DNA of 64,000 nt from Streptomyces sp. R302 (GCF_012927245.1 NZ_JABBGE010000008.1:310001-374000); one strand, 5' to 3'. Positions 17,389 to 25,537 are shown, numbered from the stretch's first letter. Translations and numbers: made by a program. Notes: generated by a model not told the origin, from the letters alone.

Positions 17389-18573
17389 TTGAGCAGGTTG
17401 CGTTGGCTGACCGCTGGGGAATCCCACGGACCCGCGCTGGTCGCGACGCTGGAGGGTCTTCCCGCCGGCGTCCCGGTCACCACTGAGCTGGTGGCGGACC
17501 ACCTCGCGCGGCGGCGCCTCGGCTATGGGCGCGGCGCCCGGATGAAGTTCGAGCAGGACGAGGTCACCTTCCTCGGCGGCGTCCGGCACGGGCTCTCGCT
17601 GGGTTCGCCGATCGCCGTGATGGTCGGCAACACCGAGTGGCCCAAGTGGGAGAAGGTCATGTCGGCCGACCCGGTCGACCCGTCGGAGCTGAAGGAGACC
17701 GGCCGCAACGCGCCGCTCACCCGGCCCCGCCCCGGCCACGCCGACCTCGCCGGCATGCAGAAGTACGGCTTCGACGAGGCCCGGCCGATCCTGGAGCGCG
17801 CCAGCGCCCGGGAGACCGCCGCCCGCGTCGCCCTCGGCGCCGTCGCCCGGTCCTTCCTCAAGGAGGCCGCGGGCATCGAGATCGTCAGCCACGTGGTCGA
17901 GCTGGCCGCCGCCAAGGCCCCGTACGGCGTCTACCCGGTCCCCGGCGACGTCGAGAAGCTCGACGCCGACCCGGTCCGCTGCCTCGACGCCGACGCGTCG
18001 AAGGCGATGGTCGCCGAGATCGACCAGGCCCACAAGGACGGCGACACCCTCGGCGGCGTCGTCGAGGTCCTCGCCTACGGCGTGCCCGTCGGCCTCGGCT
18101 CGCACGTCCACTGGGACCGCCGCCTCGACGCCCGGCTCGCCGCCGCGCTCATGGGCATCCAGGCCATCAAGGGCGTCGAGGTCGGCGACGGCTTCGACCT
18201 CGCCCGGGTGCCCGGCTCCCAGGCCCACGACGAGATCGTGCGGACCGAGGACGGCATCAAGCGCACCTCCGGCCGCTCCGGCGGCACCGAGGGCGGCCTC
18301 ACCACCGGCGAACTGCTGCGCGTCCGCGCCGCCATGAAGCCGATCGCGACCGTCCCGCGCGCCCTCGTCACCGTCGACGTCGCCACCGGCGAGGCCGCCG
18401 CGGCCCACCACCAGCGCTCCGACGTCTGCGCCGTCCCGGCCGCCGGCATCGTCGCCGAGGCCATGGTCGCCCTCGTCCTCGCCGACGCCGTCGTCGAGAA
18501 GTTCGGCGGCGACTCGGTCCCCGAGACCCGGCGCAACGTCCGGTCGTACCTCGACAACCTGCGCATCCGGTGA
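17389..18573 (+). CDS. aroC: Chorismate synthase
   Basis: A 394-residue FMN-dependent enzyme converting 5-enolpyruvylshikimate 3-phosphate to chorismate. Family signatures are GESHGPAL at the start, GRNAPLTRPRPGHADLAGM, RASARETAARVALGAVA and RSDVCAVPAAGIVAEAM. The start is a TTG (17389): MSRLRWLTAGESHG fits the family N-terminus and GAGGAG lies five bases upstream, while no ATG or GTG in frame is close. A rare TTG start could limit expression. The stop overlaps aroK. Confidence 0.95.
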   Translation: MSRLRWLTAGESHGPALVATLEGLPAGVPVTTELVADHLARRRLGYGRGARMKFEQDEVTFLGGVRHGLSLGSPIAVMVGNTEWPKWEKVMSADPVDPSELKETGRNAPLTRPRPGHADLAGMQKYGFDEARPILERASARETAARVALGAVARSFLKEAAGIEIVSHVVELAAAKAPYGVYPVPGDVEKLDADPVRCLDADASKAMVAEIDQAHKDGDTLGGVVEVLAYGVPVGLGSHVHWDRRLDARLAAALMGIQAIKGVEVGDGFDLARVPGSQAHDEIVRTEDGIKRTSGRSGGTEGGLTTGELLRVRAAMKPIATVPRALVTVDVATGEAAAAHHQRSDVCAVPAAGIVAEAMVALVLADAVVEKFGGDSVPETRRNVRSYLDNLRIR

Positions 18574-19088
18574 CCGGCGGCCCGCTGGTCGTCCTCGTCG
18601 GCCCGATGGGCTCCGGCAAGTCCACGGTGGGCGCGCTCCTGGCCGAACGGCTCGGCGCGTCCTACCGGGACACCGACGCCGACATCGTCGCCGCCGAGGG
18701 CCGGGAGATCTCCGACATCTTCGTCGAGGACGGCGAGGAGCGCTTCCGCGCCCTGGAGAAGGCCGCCGTCGCGAAGGCCGTCGCCGAGCACCGGGGCGTC
18801 CTCGCCCTCGGCGGCGGCGCGATCCTCGACGCCGACACCCGCGCCCTGCTGGCCGGGCAGCCCGTCGCGTACCTCTCGATGGACGTCGAGGAGGCCGTGC
18901 GACGGGTCGGGCTCGGCGCGGCCCGCCCGCTGCTCGCCGTCAACCCGCGCCGGCAGTGGCGCGAGCTGATGGAGGCCCGGCGCCACCTGTACGAAGAAGT
19001 CGCCCGCGTCGTGGTCGCCACCGACGCGCGCACCCCCGAAGAGGTCGCCGCGGCGATCCTCGACGCACTGGAGCTGAAGGACGCATGA
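18570..19088 (+). CDS. aroK: Shikimate kinase
   Basis: A 172-residue P-loop kinase that phosphorylates shikimate with ATP. It shows Walker A GPMGSGKST, the shikimate-binding DTDADI and GGGAILD motifs, and the lid region ARPLLA. The GTG start at 18570 overlaps the aroC TGA (GTGA), giving an N-terminus VTGGPLVVLVGPMGSGKS with almost no residues before the P-loop, as usual. The last codon overlaps the aroB ATG. Position and motifs make the call firm. Confidence 0.94.
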   Translation: MTGGPLVVLVGPMGSGKSTVGALLAERLGASYRDTDADIVAAEGREISDIFVEDGEERFRALEKAAVAKAVAEHRGVLALGGGAILDADTRALLAGQPVAYLSMDVEEAVRRVGLGAARPLLAVNPRRQWRELMEARRHLYEEVARVVVATDARTPEEVAAAILDALELKDA

Positions 19089-20182
19089 CCACGGACCAGG
19101 AAGTCACCCGCATCCACGTCGGCGGCAGCGCCGGTACGGATCCGTACGAGGTGCTGGTCGGCCGGCAGCTGCTCGGCGAACTCCCCGCCCTCATCGGCGA
19201 CAAGGCCAAGCGGGTCGCGGTCATCCACCCCGAGGCGCTCGCCGGCACCGGTGAGGCGCTCCGCGAGGACCTCGCCGAGCAGGGGTACGAGGCCGTCGCC
19301 ATCCAGGTGCCGAACGCCGAGGAGGCGAAGACCGCCGAGGTCGCCGCGTACTGCTGGAAGGCGCTCGCCCAGACCGGCTTCACCCGCACCGACGTCATCG
19401 TCGGCGTCGGCGGCGGCGCCACCACGGACCTGGCCGGCTTCGTCGCCGCGACCTGGCTCCGGGGCGTCCGCTGGGTCGCCGTGCCGACCACCGTCCTCGG
19501 CATGGTCGACGCGGCCGTCGGCGGCAAGACCGGCATCAACACCGCCGAGGGCAAGAACCTCGTCGGCGCCTTCCACCCGCCGGCCGGGGTCCTCTGCGAC
19601 CTCGCCGCACTCGACTCGCTGCCCGTGCACGACTTCGTCAGCGGCCTCGCCGAGATCATCAAGGCCGGCTTCATCGCCGACCCGGTGATCCTCGACCTCA
19701 TCGAGGAGGACCCGCAGGCGGCCCGTACGCCCGCCGGACCGCACACCGCCGAGCTGATCGTCCGCTCCATCCAGGTCAAGGCCGACGTCGTCTCCGGCGA
19801 CCTCAAGGAGTCCGGCCGCCGCGAGATCCTCAACTACGGGCACACCCTCGCGCACGCCATCGAGAAGAACGAGCGGTACAAGTGGCGCCACGGCGCCGCC
19901 GTCTCCGTCGGCATGGTCTTCGCCGCCGAGCTGGGCCGCCTCGCCGGCCGCCTCGACGACGCCACCGCCGACCGGCACCGCTCGGTCCTGGAGTCCGTCG
20001 GCCTGCCGCTCACCTACCGCGGCGACCAGTGGCCCAAGCTCCTGGAGACGATGAAGGTGGACAAGAAGTCCCGCGGCGACCTGCTGCGCTTCATCGTCCT
20101 CGACGGGCTCGCCAAGCCGTCCGTCCTGGAGGGCCCGGACCCGGCCGTCCTCGTCGCCGCCTACGGGGAGCTCTCCGCATGA
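19085..20182 (+). CDS. aroB: 3-dehydroquinate synthase
   Basis: A 365-residue NAD- and zinc-dependent enzyme forming 3-dehydroquinate from DAHP, the second shikimate step. Motifs: GGGATTDLAGFVAATWLRG and the substrate loop VPTTVLGMVDAAVGGKTGIN, then the metal ligands Glu in GLAEIIKAGF, His in LNYGHTLAHAIE and His in WRHGAAVSVGM. The ATG overlaps the aroK stop (ATGA) and its own stop overlaps aroQ. There is no sign of the alternative aminoDHQ synthase type. Confidence 0.95.
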   Translation: MTTDQEVTRIHVGGSAGTDPYEVLVGRQLLGELPALIGDKAKRVAVIHPEALAGTGEALREDLAEQGYEAVAIQVPNAEEAKTAEVAAYCWKALAQTGFTRTDVIVGVGGGATTDLAGFVAATWLRGVRWVAVPTTVLGMVDAAVGGKTGINTAEGKNLVGAFHPPAGVLCDLAALDSLPVHDFVSGLAEIIKAGFIADPVILDLIEEDPQAARTPAGPHTAELIVRSIQVKADVVSGDLKESGRREILNYGHTLAHAIEKNERYKWRHGAAVSVGMVFAAELGRLAGRLDDATADRHRSVLESVGLPLTYRGDQWPKLLETMKVDKKSRGDLLRFIVLDGLAKPSVLEGPDPAVLVAAYGELSA

Positions 20183-20631
20183 GCGGAACCCGGCGCGTCC
20201 TGGTGCTGAACGGGCCGAACCTCGGCCGGCTCGGCTCCCGCGAGCCCGACATCTACGGCGCCACCTCCTACAAGGGGCTCGTCGAGTCCTGCCGGGAGCT
20301 CGGCGCCTCGCTCGGCTTCGACGTCGAGGTCCGCGAGACCAACGACGAGGGCGAGATGATCCGCTGGCTGCACGAGGCCGCCGACGGGCGCGTCCCGGTC
20401 GTGCTCAACCCCGGCGCCTTCACCCACTACTCGTACGGGATGCGGGACGCGGCCGCGCAGCGGACCGCCCCCCTCATCGAGGTGCACATCTCGAACCCGT
20501 ACACCCGCGAGGAGTTCCGGCACACCTCGGTGGTGGCCGCCGTCGCGACCGGCACCATCGCCGGCTTCGGCATCGGCTCCTACCGGCTCGCCCTGCGCGC
20601 CCTCGCCGAGGAGCTCGACCCGCAGGTCTGA
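20179..20631 (+). CDS. aroQ: Type II 3-dehydroquinate dehydratase
   Basis: A 150-residue type II dehydroquinase catalysing the third shikimate step. VLNGPNLGRLGSREPDIYG contains the catalytic Tyr loop, and NPGAFTHYSYGMRDA and IEVHISNPYTREEFRHTS the rest of the active site with the catalytic His. These enzymes form dodecamers. The ATG overlaps the aroB TGA. This gene ends the aro cluster; the intergenic region that follows carries the palindromic repeats. Confidence 0.94.
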   Translation: MSGTRRVLVLNGPNLGRLGSREPDIYGATSYKGLVESCRELGASLGFDVEVRETNDEGEMIRWLHEAADGRVPVVLNPGAFTHYSYGMRDAAAQRTAPLIEVHISNPYTREEFRHTSVVAAVATGTIAGFGIGSYRLALRALAEELDPQV

Positions 20632-20699
20632 GCCCGAGCCTGAGGGGAGCGGGCGGTTCCCGGGATCGGGGCCGGGGCCCGGGCGGGGGCCTGGACCAG

Positions 20700-20768
20700 C
20701 CCGGTACCGGGACACTCCCGGTACCGGGACTTCTTTCGGTACCGGGACTTTTTCCGTACTGGGCACTT
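20700..20768. repeat. Tandem palindromic repeats, four units of 17-18 bp
   Basis: CGGTACCGGGAC occurs at 20702, 20719 and 20737, and a degenerate unit CGTACTGGGCAC at 20755, so the period is 17, 18 and 18 bp. The first two units sit in perfect 12-bp palindromes CCCGGTACCGGG (20700-20711 and 20717-20728). The array lies in the 279-base gap between aroQ and the P-loop protein gene. It could be a multi-site operator, part of a terminator or a slipped-strand array. Confidence 0.75.
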
Positions 20769-20910
20769 CGGACAGGGGTCCGCCCGTTCCCCGAGCGGGG
20801 GGACGGGGCGGTAACGTTTTGGCATCCCCGGACGGGGCGGGGGAGCGGGCCCGAGGCGCCGCACCGGCCGCCCCGCCGACGCACAGGCCGACGAGACGGA
20901 GTGGCACCGG

Positions 20911-21798
20911 ATGCAGCACGCAGTGGGGGGACCGCTGCCCTCGCCCGAACGGCCGGGCCCGGGGCCCGGCCCGATCCCGGCCGGCGGACACGGCCCCGTG
21001 CCCCCGGCCCCGCAGAGCGCGCCCTACCCGGGACCGCCGTCCGGCGTGCCCGGCGGGCGGCTCGGCGTGCACCCGGCCGTCCAGCCCGGTCCGCCCCAGG
21101 CCGCCCCTGGCGGCGCGCCCTGGGGCGCCGCTCCCGGAGCCGTACCCCCGCACCCCCCGGGGGCGATACCCCCGCACGCGACCGGGGCCGTGCCCCTCGC
21201 GCCGCCCGTGCCGGTCGTCGAGCACCGGCCCGGCACCGGGGGCGCGACGCTCGCCGTGCTGCTCATCGGGCCCGCCGGCGCCGGCAAGACGACCGTCGCC
21301 CGGCACTGGGCGACCCGCCGGCCCGTCCCCACCGCCCACATCAGCCTCGACGACGTGCGGGAATGGGTCTGCTCCGGCTTCGCCGACCCGCAGTCGGGGT
21401 GGAACGAGCACTCCGAGGCGCAGTACCGGCTGGCCCGCCGCACCTGCGGCTTCGCCGCCCGCAACTTCCTCGCCAACGGCATCTCCTGCATCCTCGACGA
21501 CGCCGTCTTCCCCGACCGGCCCGTCGTCGGCCTCGGCGGCTGGAAGCGGCACGTCGGCCCCGGTCTGCTGCCGGTGGTCCTCCTCCCCGGCCTGGAGGTC
21601 GTCCTGGAGCGCAACGCCCAGCGCGCCGGCAACCGGCGCCTCTCCGACGAGGAGGTCGCCGCGATCCACGGCCGGATGGCCGGCTGGTACGGCTCCGGGC
21701 TGCCGATCATCGACAACTCCGCGCTCGACGTGGACTCCACCGCCCGGCTCATCGACGAGGCCCTGGCCCGGGCGATCGCCGCGCCGCCCACCGGCTGA
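20911..21798 (+). CDS. P-loop kinase-like protein with proline-rich N-terminus
   Basis: A 295-residue protein. Residues 1-110 are a Pro/Gly/Ala-rich low-complexity region; residues 112-290 form a small P-loop NTPase with Walker A GPAGAGKTT, HISLDDVREWVCSGF, FAARNFLANG and DDAVFPDR, resembling zeta-toxin/polynucleotide-kinase-like or chloramphenicol-phosphotransferase-like kinases. The substrate is not evident. It sits between the repeat array and the M24 peptidase-efp genes, a position kept in Streptomyces as far as I recall. The proline-rich part may be a demanding target for the EF-P encoded downstream; that link is speculative. Confidence 0.8.
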   Translation: MQHAVGGPLPSPERPGPGPGPIPAGGHGPVPPAPQSAPYPGPPSGVPGGRLGVHPAVQPGPPQAAPGGAPWGAAPGAVPPHPPGAIPPHATGAVPLAPPVPVVEHRPGTGGATLAVLLIGPAGAGKTTVARHWATRRPVPTAHISLDDVREWVCSGFADPQSGWNEHSEAQYRLARRTCGFAARNFLANGISCILDDAVFPDRPVVGLGGWKRHVGPGLLPVVLLPGLEVVLERNAQRAGNRRLSDEEVAAIHGRMAGWYGSGLPIIDNSALDVDSTARLIDEALARAIAAPPTG

Positions 21799-21867
21799 CC
21801 GGCGGGCGCTCCCCGGTCGGACGCCGCCGACAGGCCGGGCCGGGGCCCGGCTCGTAGGCTCGGAGGC

Positions 21868-22980
21868 ATGTCACAGGTGTATGCGGACCGCCGGGTCAGG
21901 CTGCGCGACCGGGTCGCGGCAGCGGGCAGCGCGGCGGCCCTGGTGTCCCGTCCCGCCAACGTCCGCTATCTGGCGGGCGGCGCCCCGCCCGGCGCCGTCC
22001 TCCTCGTCGGCCCCGAGCCCGGCGCGGACCTGCTGATCCGGCCGCTCGCGGCCGACGGCGAGCCCCTCGACGGGCGGCTCGACGAAGCGCTCCGGCAGCA
22101 GCAGCTGCCGCTCGGCGGCGGCGACCCGGCCGTCTCCGCCGCCGAACTCGCCCGCCGCTCCGGCGCCGACGGGCTCGCCGTCGAGGAACACGACCTGACG
22201 GTGGCCCGCCACCGCAGCCTCGCCGCGGCCGCTCCCGGCCTCCGCCTCGCCGACCTCGCCTGCGCCGTCGAACAGCTCAGGGTGGTCAAGGACGAGGACG
22301 AGATCGGCTGTCTGCGGATCGCCGCCGAGATCGCCGACCAGGCCCTCGGCGAGCTCCTGGAGTCCATCCTCGTCGGCCGCACCGAACGCCACCTCGCCCT
22401 CGAACTGGAGCGGCGGCTCGTCGACCACGGCGCCGACGGGGCCGCCTTCCCCACCTCCGTCGCCACCGGGCCGCACTCCGGCCGGCGCGGCCACCGGCCC
22501 ACCGACCGCCGGGTCGAGGAGGGCGACTTCCTCTCCGTCTGCCTCGGCGCCGACTACCACGGCTACCGCTGCGAGATCGGCCGGACCTTCGTCATCGGCA
22601 CCGCGCCCGCCGACTGGCAGATCGAGCTGTACGAGCTGGTCTTCGCCGCCCAGCGGGCCGGTCGGGAGTCCCTCGTGCCCGGCGCCGGGTACCGTGACGT
22701 GGACCGCGCGGCCCGCCAGATCCTCGACGCGGCAGGCCATGCGGAGACTGCCGTTCCGCTCACCGGACACGGGGTCGGGCTCGAAATCGACGAGGACCCG
22801 CAGCTGTCCCCCTCGGCCATGGGTAAACTGGACGCTTGTGTGCCGGTCACCGTCGAACCGGGGGTCCACCTCCCGGGCCGGGGCGGGGTCCGGATCGATG
22901 ACACGCTCGTCGTGCGCCAGGAGGCGGACGGCGGACCCGAGCTACTCACCATCACGACCAAGGAGCTGCTCGCGCTGTGA
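21868..22980 (+). CDS. M24 (Xaa-Pro aminopeptidase-like) protein with altered metal site
   Basis: A 370-residue protein with an N-terminal creatinase-like domain (1-140) and a pita-bread M24 domain (about 145-365). Compared with E. coli PepP the five metal ligands read C225 in place of Asp (LSVCLGADYHGY), E236 in place of Asp (CEIGRTF), H301 (TGHGVGL), E330 (VTVEPG) and D344 in place of Glu (VRIDDTL). The fold is clear but canonical dinuclear catalysis is doubtful. It lies 49 bases before efp, a neighbour relation common for prolidase-family genes. Could be a peptidase with unusual metal binding or a non-catalytic binding protein. Confidence 0.9.
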   Translation: MSQVYADRRVRLRDRVAAAGSAAALVSRPANVRYLAGGAPPGAVLLVGPEPGADLLIRPLAADGEPLDGRLDEALRQQQLPLGGGDPAVSAAELARRSGADGLAVEEHDLTVARHRSLAAAAPGLRLADLACAVEQLRVVKDEDEIGCLRIAAEIADQALGELLESILVGRTERHLALELERRLVDHGADGAAFPTSVATGPHSGRRGHRPTDRRVEEGDFLSVCLGADYHGYRCEIGRTFVIGTAPADWQIELYELVFAAQRAGRESLVPGAGYRDVDRAARQILDAAGHAETAVPLTGHGVGLEIDEDPQLSPSAMGKLDACVPVTVEPGVHLPGRGGVRIDDTLVVRQEADGGPELLTITTKELLAL

Positions 22981-23029
22981 GGCGCGTACGCCTCCTCGGT
23001 CCCACGTCAGTCCAGGAGATTCCGCAACC

Positions 23030-23596
23030 GTGGCTTCCACGAACGACCTCAAGAACGGCATGGTGCTCAAGCTCGAAGGCGGCCAGCTCTGGTCCGTCGT
23101 CGAGTTCCAGCACGTCAAGCCCGGCAAGGGCCCGGCCTTCGTGCGTACCAAGCTCAAGAACGTGCTGTCCGGCAAGGTCGTCGACAAGACCTTCAACGCG
23201 GGTGTGAAGGTCGAGACGGCCACCATCGACCGCCGGGACATGCAGTTCTCCTACATGGACGGCGAGTACTTCGTCTTCATGGACATGGAGACCTACGACC
23301 AGCTGCACGTCGACAAGAAGGCCGTCGGCGACGCCGCGAACTTCCTCATCGAGGGTTTCACGGCCTCCGTCGCGCGCCACGAGGGCGAGGTGCTCTACGT
23401 GGAGCTCCCGGCCGCCGTCGAGCTGGTCATCGCCGAGACCGAGCCGGGCGTCCAGGGCGACCGCTCCACCGGTGGCACCAAGCCCGCCAAGCTGGAGACC
23501 GGCCACCAGATCCAGGTCCCGCTCTTCGTCACCACCGGTGAGAAGGTCAAGGTCGACACCCGCGACAGCAGCTACCTCGGCCGGGTGAACAGCTAA
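23030..23596 (+). CDS. efp: Translation elongation factor P
   Basis: A 188-residue three-domain EF-P that binds between the ribosomal P and E sites and relieves stalling at polyproline. The tip loop is VKPGKGPAFVR (Lys33), the palindromic PGKGPA form found in actinobacteria, where the lysine is thought to work unmodified. No epmA/epmB-type modification genes are in view. The GTG start at 23030 has AGGAG 11 bases upstream. It is followed after 2 bases by nusB. Confidence 0.97.
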   Translation: MASTNDLKNGMVLKLEGGQLWSVVEFQHVKPGKGPAFVRTKLKNVLSGKVVDKTFNAGVKVETATIDRRDMQFSYMDGEYFVFMDMETYDQLHVDKKAVGDAANFLIEGFTASVARHEGEVLYVELPAAVELVIAETEPGVQGDRSTGGTKPAKLETGHQIQVPLFVTTGEKVKVDTRDSSYLGRVNS

Positions 23597-23598
23597 CC

Positions 23599-24036
23599 GT
23601 GGCCGCCCGGAGCAAGGCCCGCAGGCGGGCCTTCCAGATCCTGTTCGAGGCCGACCAGCGCGGCACTTCGGTCCAGGAGGTCCTCGCGGACCAGATCCGG
23701 CTCCACCGTGCCGACGAGCGTCAGCCCGCGGTCGGTGACTTCACCATGCAGCTGGTCGAGGGATACGCCCAGTACGTGGCCCGGATCGACGAGCTCATCG
23801 CCACCTACGCGGTGGACTGGGACCTCGACCGGATGCCGGCCGCCGACCGGAACATCGTGCGCCTCGGCGCGTACGAGCTGATCTGGGAGGACGGCACGCC
23901 GGACGCGGTGGCCATCGACGAGGCCGTGCAGCTCGCCAAGGAGTTCTCCACGGACGACTCCCCGGCCTTCGTCAACGGTCTCCTCGGGCGCTTCAAGGAC
24001 CTGAAGCCCCGACTTCGCCGCGACGTGGACGCCTAG
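23599..24036 (+). CDS. nusB: Transcription antitermination protein NusB
   Basis: A 145-residue all-helical NusB that with NusE (S10) binds boxA RNA during rRNA transcription. Motifs: SKARRRAFQILFEADQRG at the N-terminus, DRMPAADRNIVRLGAYELIW in the middle, and the C-terminal AIDEAVQLAKEFSTDDSPAF with VNGLLGRF. The GTG start follows the efp stop by two bases, so the two genes are surely cotranscribed. Ends before a strong hairpin shared with convergent bldD. Confidence 0.95.
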   Translation: MAARSKARRRAFQILFEADQRGTSVQEVLADQIRLHRADERQPAVGDFTMQLVEGYAQYVARIDELIATYAVDWDLDRMPAADRNIVRLGAYELIWEDGTPDAVAIDEAVQLAKEFSTDDSPAFVNGLLGRFKDLKPRLRRDVDA

Positions 24037-24052
24037 TCCCGCACACGGCCCT

Positions 24053-24096
24053 GCGAAGGGGCCCGCCGCACCGCACGGTGCTGCGGGCCCCTTCGC
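24053..24096. terminator. Terminator after nusB
   Basis: A 14-bp perfect stem (GCGAAGGGGCCCGC and its complement), with a 16-base apical region that itself has a CACCG/CGGTG pairing, starts 16 bases after the nusB stop. Confidence 0.85.
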
Positions 24097-24144
24097 GTTG
24101 GTTGGTCCGAACGGGTGAAAGGTGCGCTCGGACGGCACGGAAAA

Positions 24145-24187
24145 GCGCCGGGCCCGTGGCGTCGGATGACGTCCACGGGCCCGGCGG
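24145..24187 (-). terminator. Terminator of bldD with U tract
   Basis: GCCGGGCCCGTGG (24147-24159) pairs perfectly with 24173-24185. On the bldD (minus) strand the stem is followed by GCTTTT, giving a short U tract. It lies about 30 bases beyond the bldD stop. Confidence 0.8.
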
Positions 24188-24215
24188 CACGTTTCTGCAG
24201 GTGGTGCGGAGGAGG

Positions 24216-24716
24216 TCAGTTCTCCTCGTGGGTGACCGCGCGGCGCGCGTCCGCGTCGAGCACGCCCCAGCTGATCAGCTGCTCGGTGAGGACCGAGGGG
24301 GACTGGTCGTAGATGACGGCCAGGGTGCGCAGGTCGTCCTGGCGGATCGACAGCACCTTGCCGTTGTAGTCGCCGCGCTGCGACTGGATCGTCGCCGCGT
24401 AGCGCTGGAGGGGGCCGGCCTTCTCCTGCGGGACGTGGGCCAGGCGCTCCAGGTCCAGGACCAGCTTCGGCGGGGGCTCGGCGGCGCCGCCGGGGGTCGT
24501 ACCGGGCAGCAGTTCCTGCACCGGCACGCCGTAGAAGTCCGCCAGCTCGGCCAGACGCTGTACGGTCACGGCGCGGTCGCCGCGCTCGTACGAGCCGACC
24601 ACCACGGCCTTCCAGCGGCCCTGGGACTTCTCCTCCACCCCGTGGAGGGACAGGCCCTGCTGGGTGCGGATGGCGCGGAGTTTGGCCCCGAGCTGCTTTG
24701 CGTATTCGCTGGACAT
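24216..24716 (-). CDS. bldD: BldD developmental regulator, c-di-GMP-binding
   Basis: A 166-residue protein. The N-terminal XRE-type HTH (residues 5-72: LRAIRTQQGLSLHGVEEKS, WKAVVVGSYERGDRAV) binds DNA. The C-terminal domain carries the c-di-GMP signature R114-G115-D116, eight residues, then R125-Q126-D127-D128 exactly as described for Streptomyces BldD. Tetrameric c-di-GMP clamps two BldD monomers so that it represses sporulation genes during growth. An operator-like dyad lies in its own promoter region, consistent with known autorepression. Convergent with nusB and divergent from the pyr operon. Confidence 0.97.
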   Translation of the reverse strand: MSSEYAKQLGAKLRAIRTQQGLSLHGVEEKSQGRWKAVVVGSYERGDRAVTVQRLAELADFYGVPVQELLPGTTPGGAAEPPPKLVLDLERLAHVPQEKAGPLQRYAATIQSQRGDYNGKVLSIRQDDLRTLAVIYDQSPSVLTEQLISWGVLDADARRAVTHEEN

Positions 24717-24762
24717 AACGCTCCCGGACGCTGTGACGACATGCGGCTGCGCCGCGCGGCTG

Positions 24763-24782
24763 GTAACTCACTGTGAGGTTAC
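24763..24782. promoter_or_regulatory. Candidate BldD operator upstream of bldD
   Basis: The dyad GTAACTCACTGTGAGGTTAC lies 47-66 bases upstream of the bldD ATG. Its core TCAC-T-GTGA is a perfect inverted repeat, resembling the reported BldD target of AGTGA/TCACC half sites. BldD is known to bind its own promoter in S. coelicolor. Confidence 0.65.
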
Positions 24783-24902
24783 GCAGCGTTACTCTTTCCC
24801 GTCAAGCCGAAAGGGGCTCGCCACCCCCTCCCGGGGGACGGTCCGCCGCAGGTCGGAGCGGGGGAGAGGGAGGCCCGGGAATGCCTGTGCGAGCGCCCCT
24901 GC

Positions 24903-24908
24903 TAGAGT
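24903..24908 (+). promoter_or_regulatory. -10 element of the pyr operon promoter
   Basis: TAGAGT matches the HrdB-type TANNNT hexamer. No good -35 is seen 17-18 bases upstream. Transcription would start near 24915, only a few bases before the PyrR-binding-loop sequence. Confidence 0.5.
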
Positions 24909-24926
24909 GGACGCCGTACATCCGAC

Positions 24927-24963
24927 GTCCTTTAAGAACCGTCCTGTGAGGCGGAGAAGGAGG
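24927..24963 (+). promoter_or_regulatory. PyrR-binding-loop sequence including the pyrR ribosome-binding site
   Basis: The leader reads TCCTTTAAGAACCGTCC, then TGTGAGGCGGAGAAGGAGG. CCTT pairs with AAGG and CCGTCC with GGCGG around a GTGAG loop, as in PyrR-binding loops. The 3' arm contains AAGGAGG, the Shine-Dalgarno of pyrR, 11 bases from its ATG. PyrR bound with UMP would therefore block ribosome binding, the translational mechanism described for mycobacteria, rather than transcription attenuation. Confidence 0.7.
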
Positions 24964-24973
24964 TCCTTTCTTC

Positions 24974-25537
24974 ATGGACACGCACGAGCACACCGATGTG
25001 GCACGGCCCGTTCTCGAGGCCCCCGACATCGCCCGGGTCCTGACCCGGATCGCCCACGAGATCGTCGAACGCGCCAAGGGCGCCGACGACGTGGTCCTCC
25101 TCGGCATTCCCACCCGCGGCGTCTACCTCGCCCGCCGGCTCGCCGAGAAACTCGAATCGATCACCGGTGCCTCGATCCCGGTCGGTTCCCTCGACATCAC
25201 CATGTACCGCGACGACCTCCGGTTGAAGCCGGCGCGCGCCATCGGCCGCACCGAGATCCCCGGAGACGGCGTCGACGGCCGCCTCGTCGTCCTCGTCGAC
25301 GACGTCCTCTTCTCGGGCCGCACCATCCGCGCCGCCCTCGACGCCCTCGGCGACATCGGCCGCCCCCGCGCGGTCCAGCTCGCCGTCCTCGTCGACCGCG
25401 GCCACCGCGAGCTGCCGATCCGCGCCGACTACGTCGGCAAGAACCTCCCCACGTCGCTGCGGGAGACCGTCAAGGTCCAGCTCGCCGAGGAGGACGGTCG
25501 CGACACCGTCCTGCTCGGCGGCAAGTCCGCCTCCTAG
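24974..25537 (+). CDS. pyrR: Bifunctional pyr operon regulator / uracil phosphoribosyltransferase
   Basis: A 187-residue PRTase-fold protein. VVLVDDVLFSGRTIRAALDAL is the PRPP-binding motif, and the basic concave face that binds RNA includes the stretch around TMYRDDLRLKPARAIGRTEIP. PyrR senses UMP/PRPP and represses the pyr mRNA. ATG 24974 has a full AGGAGG inside the predicted PyrR-binding loop, so the protein probably controls its own translation and, by coupling, the operon. Confidence 0.95.
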   Translation: MDTHEHTDVARPVLEAPDIARVLTRIAHEIVERAKGADDVVLLGIPTRGVYLARRLAEKLESITGASIPVGSLDITMYRDDLRLKPARAIGRTEIPGDGVDGRLVVLVDDVLFSGRTIRAALDALGDIGRPRAVQLAVLVDRGHRELPIRADYVGKNLPTSLRETVKVQLAEEDGRDTVLLGGKSAS

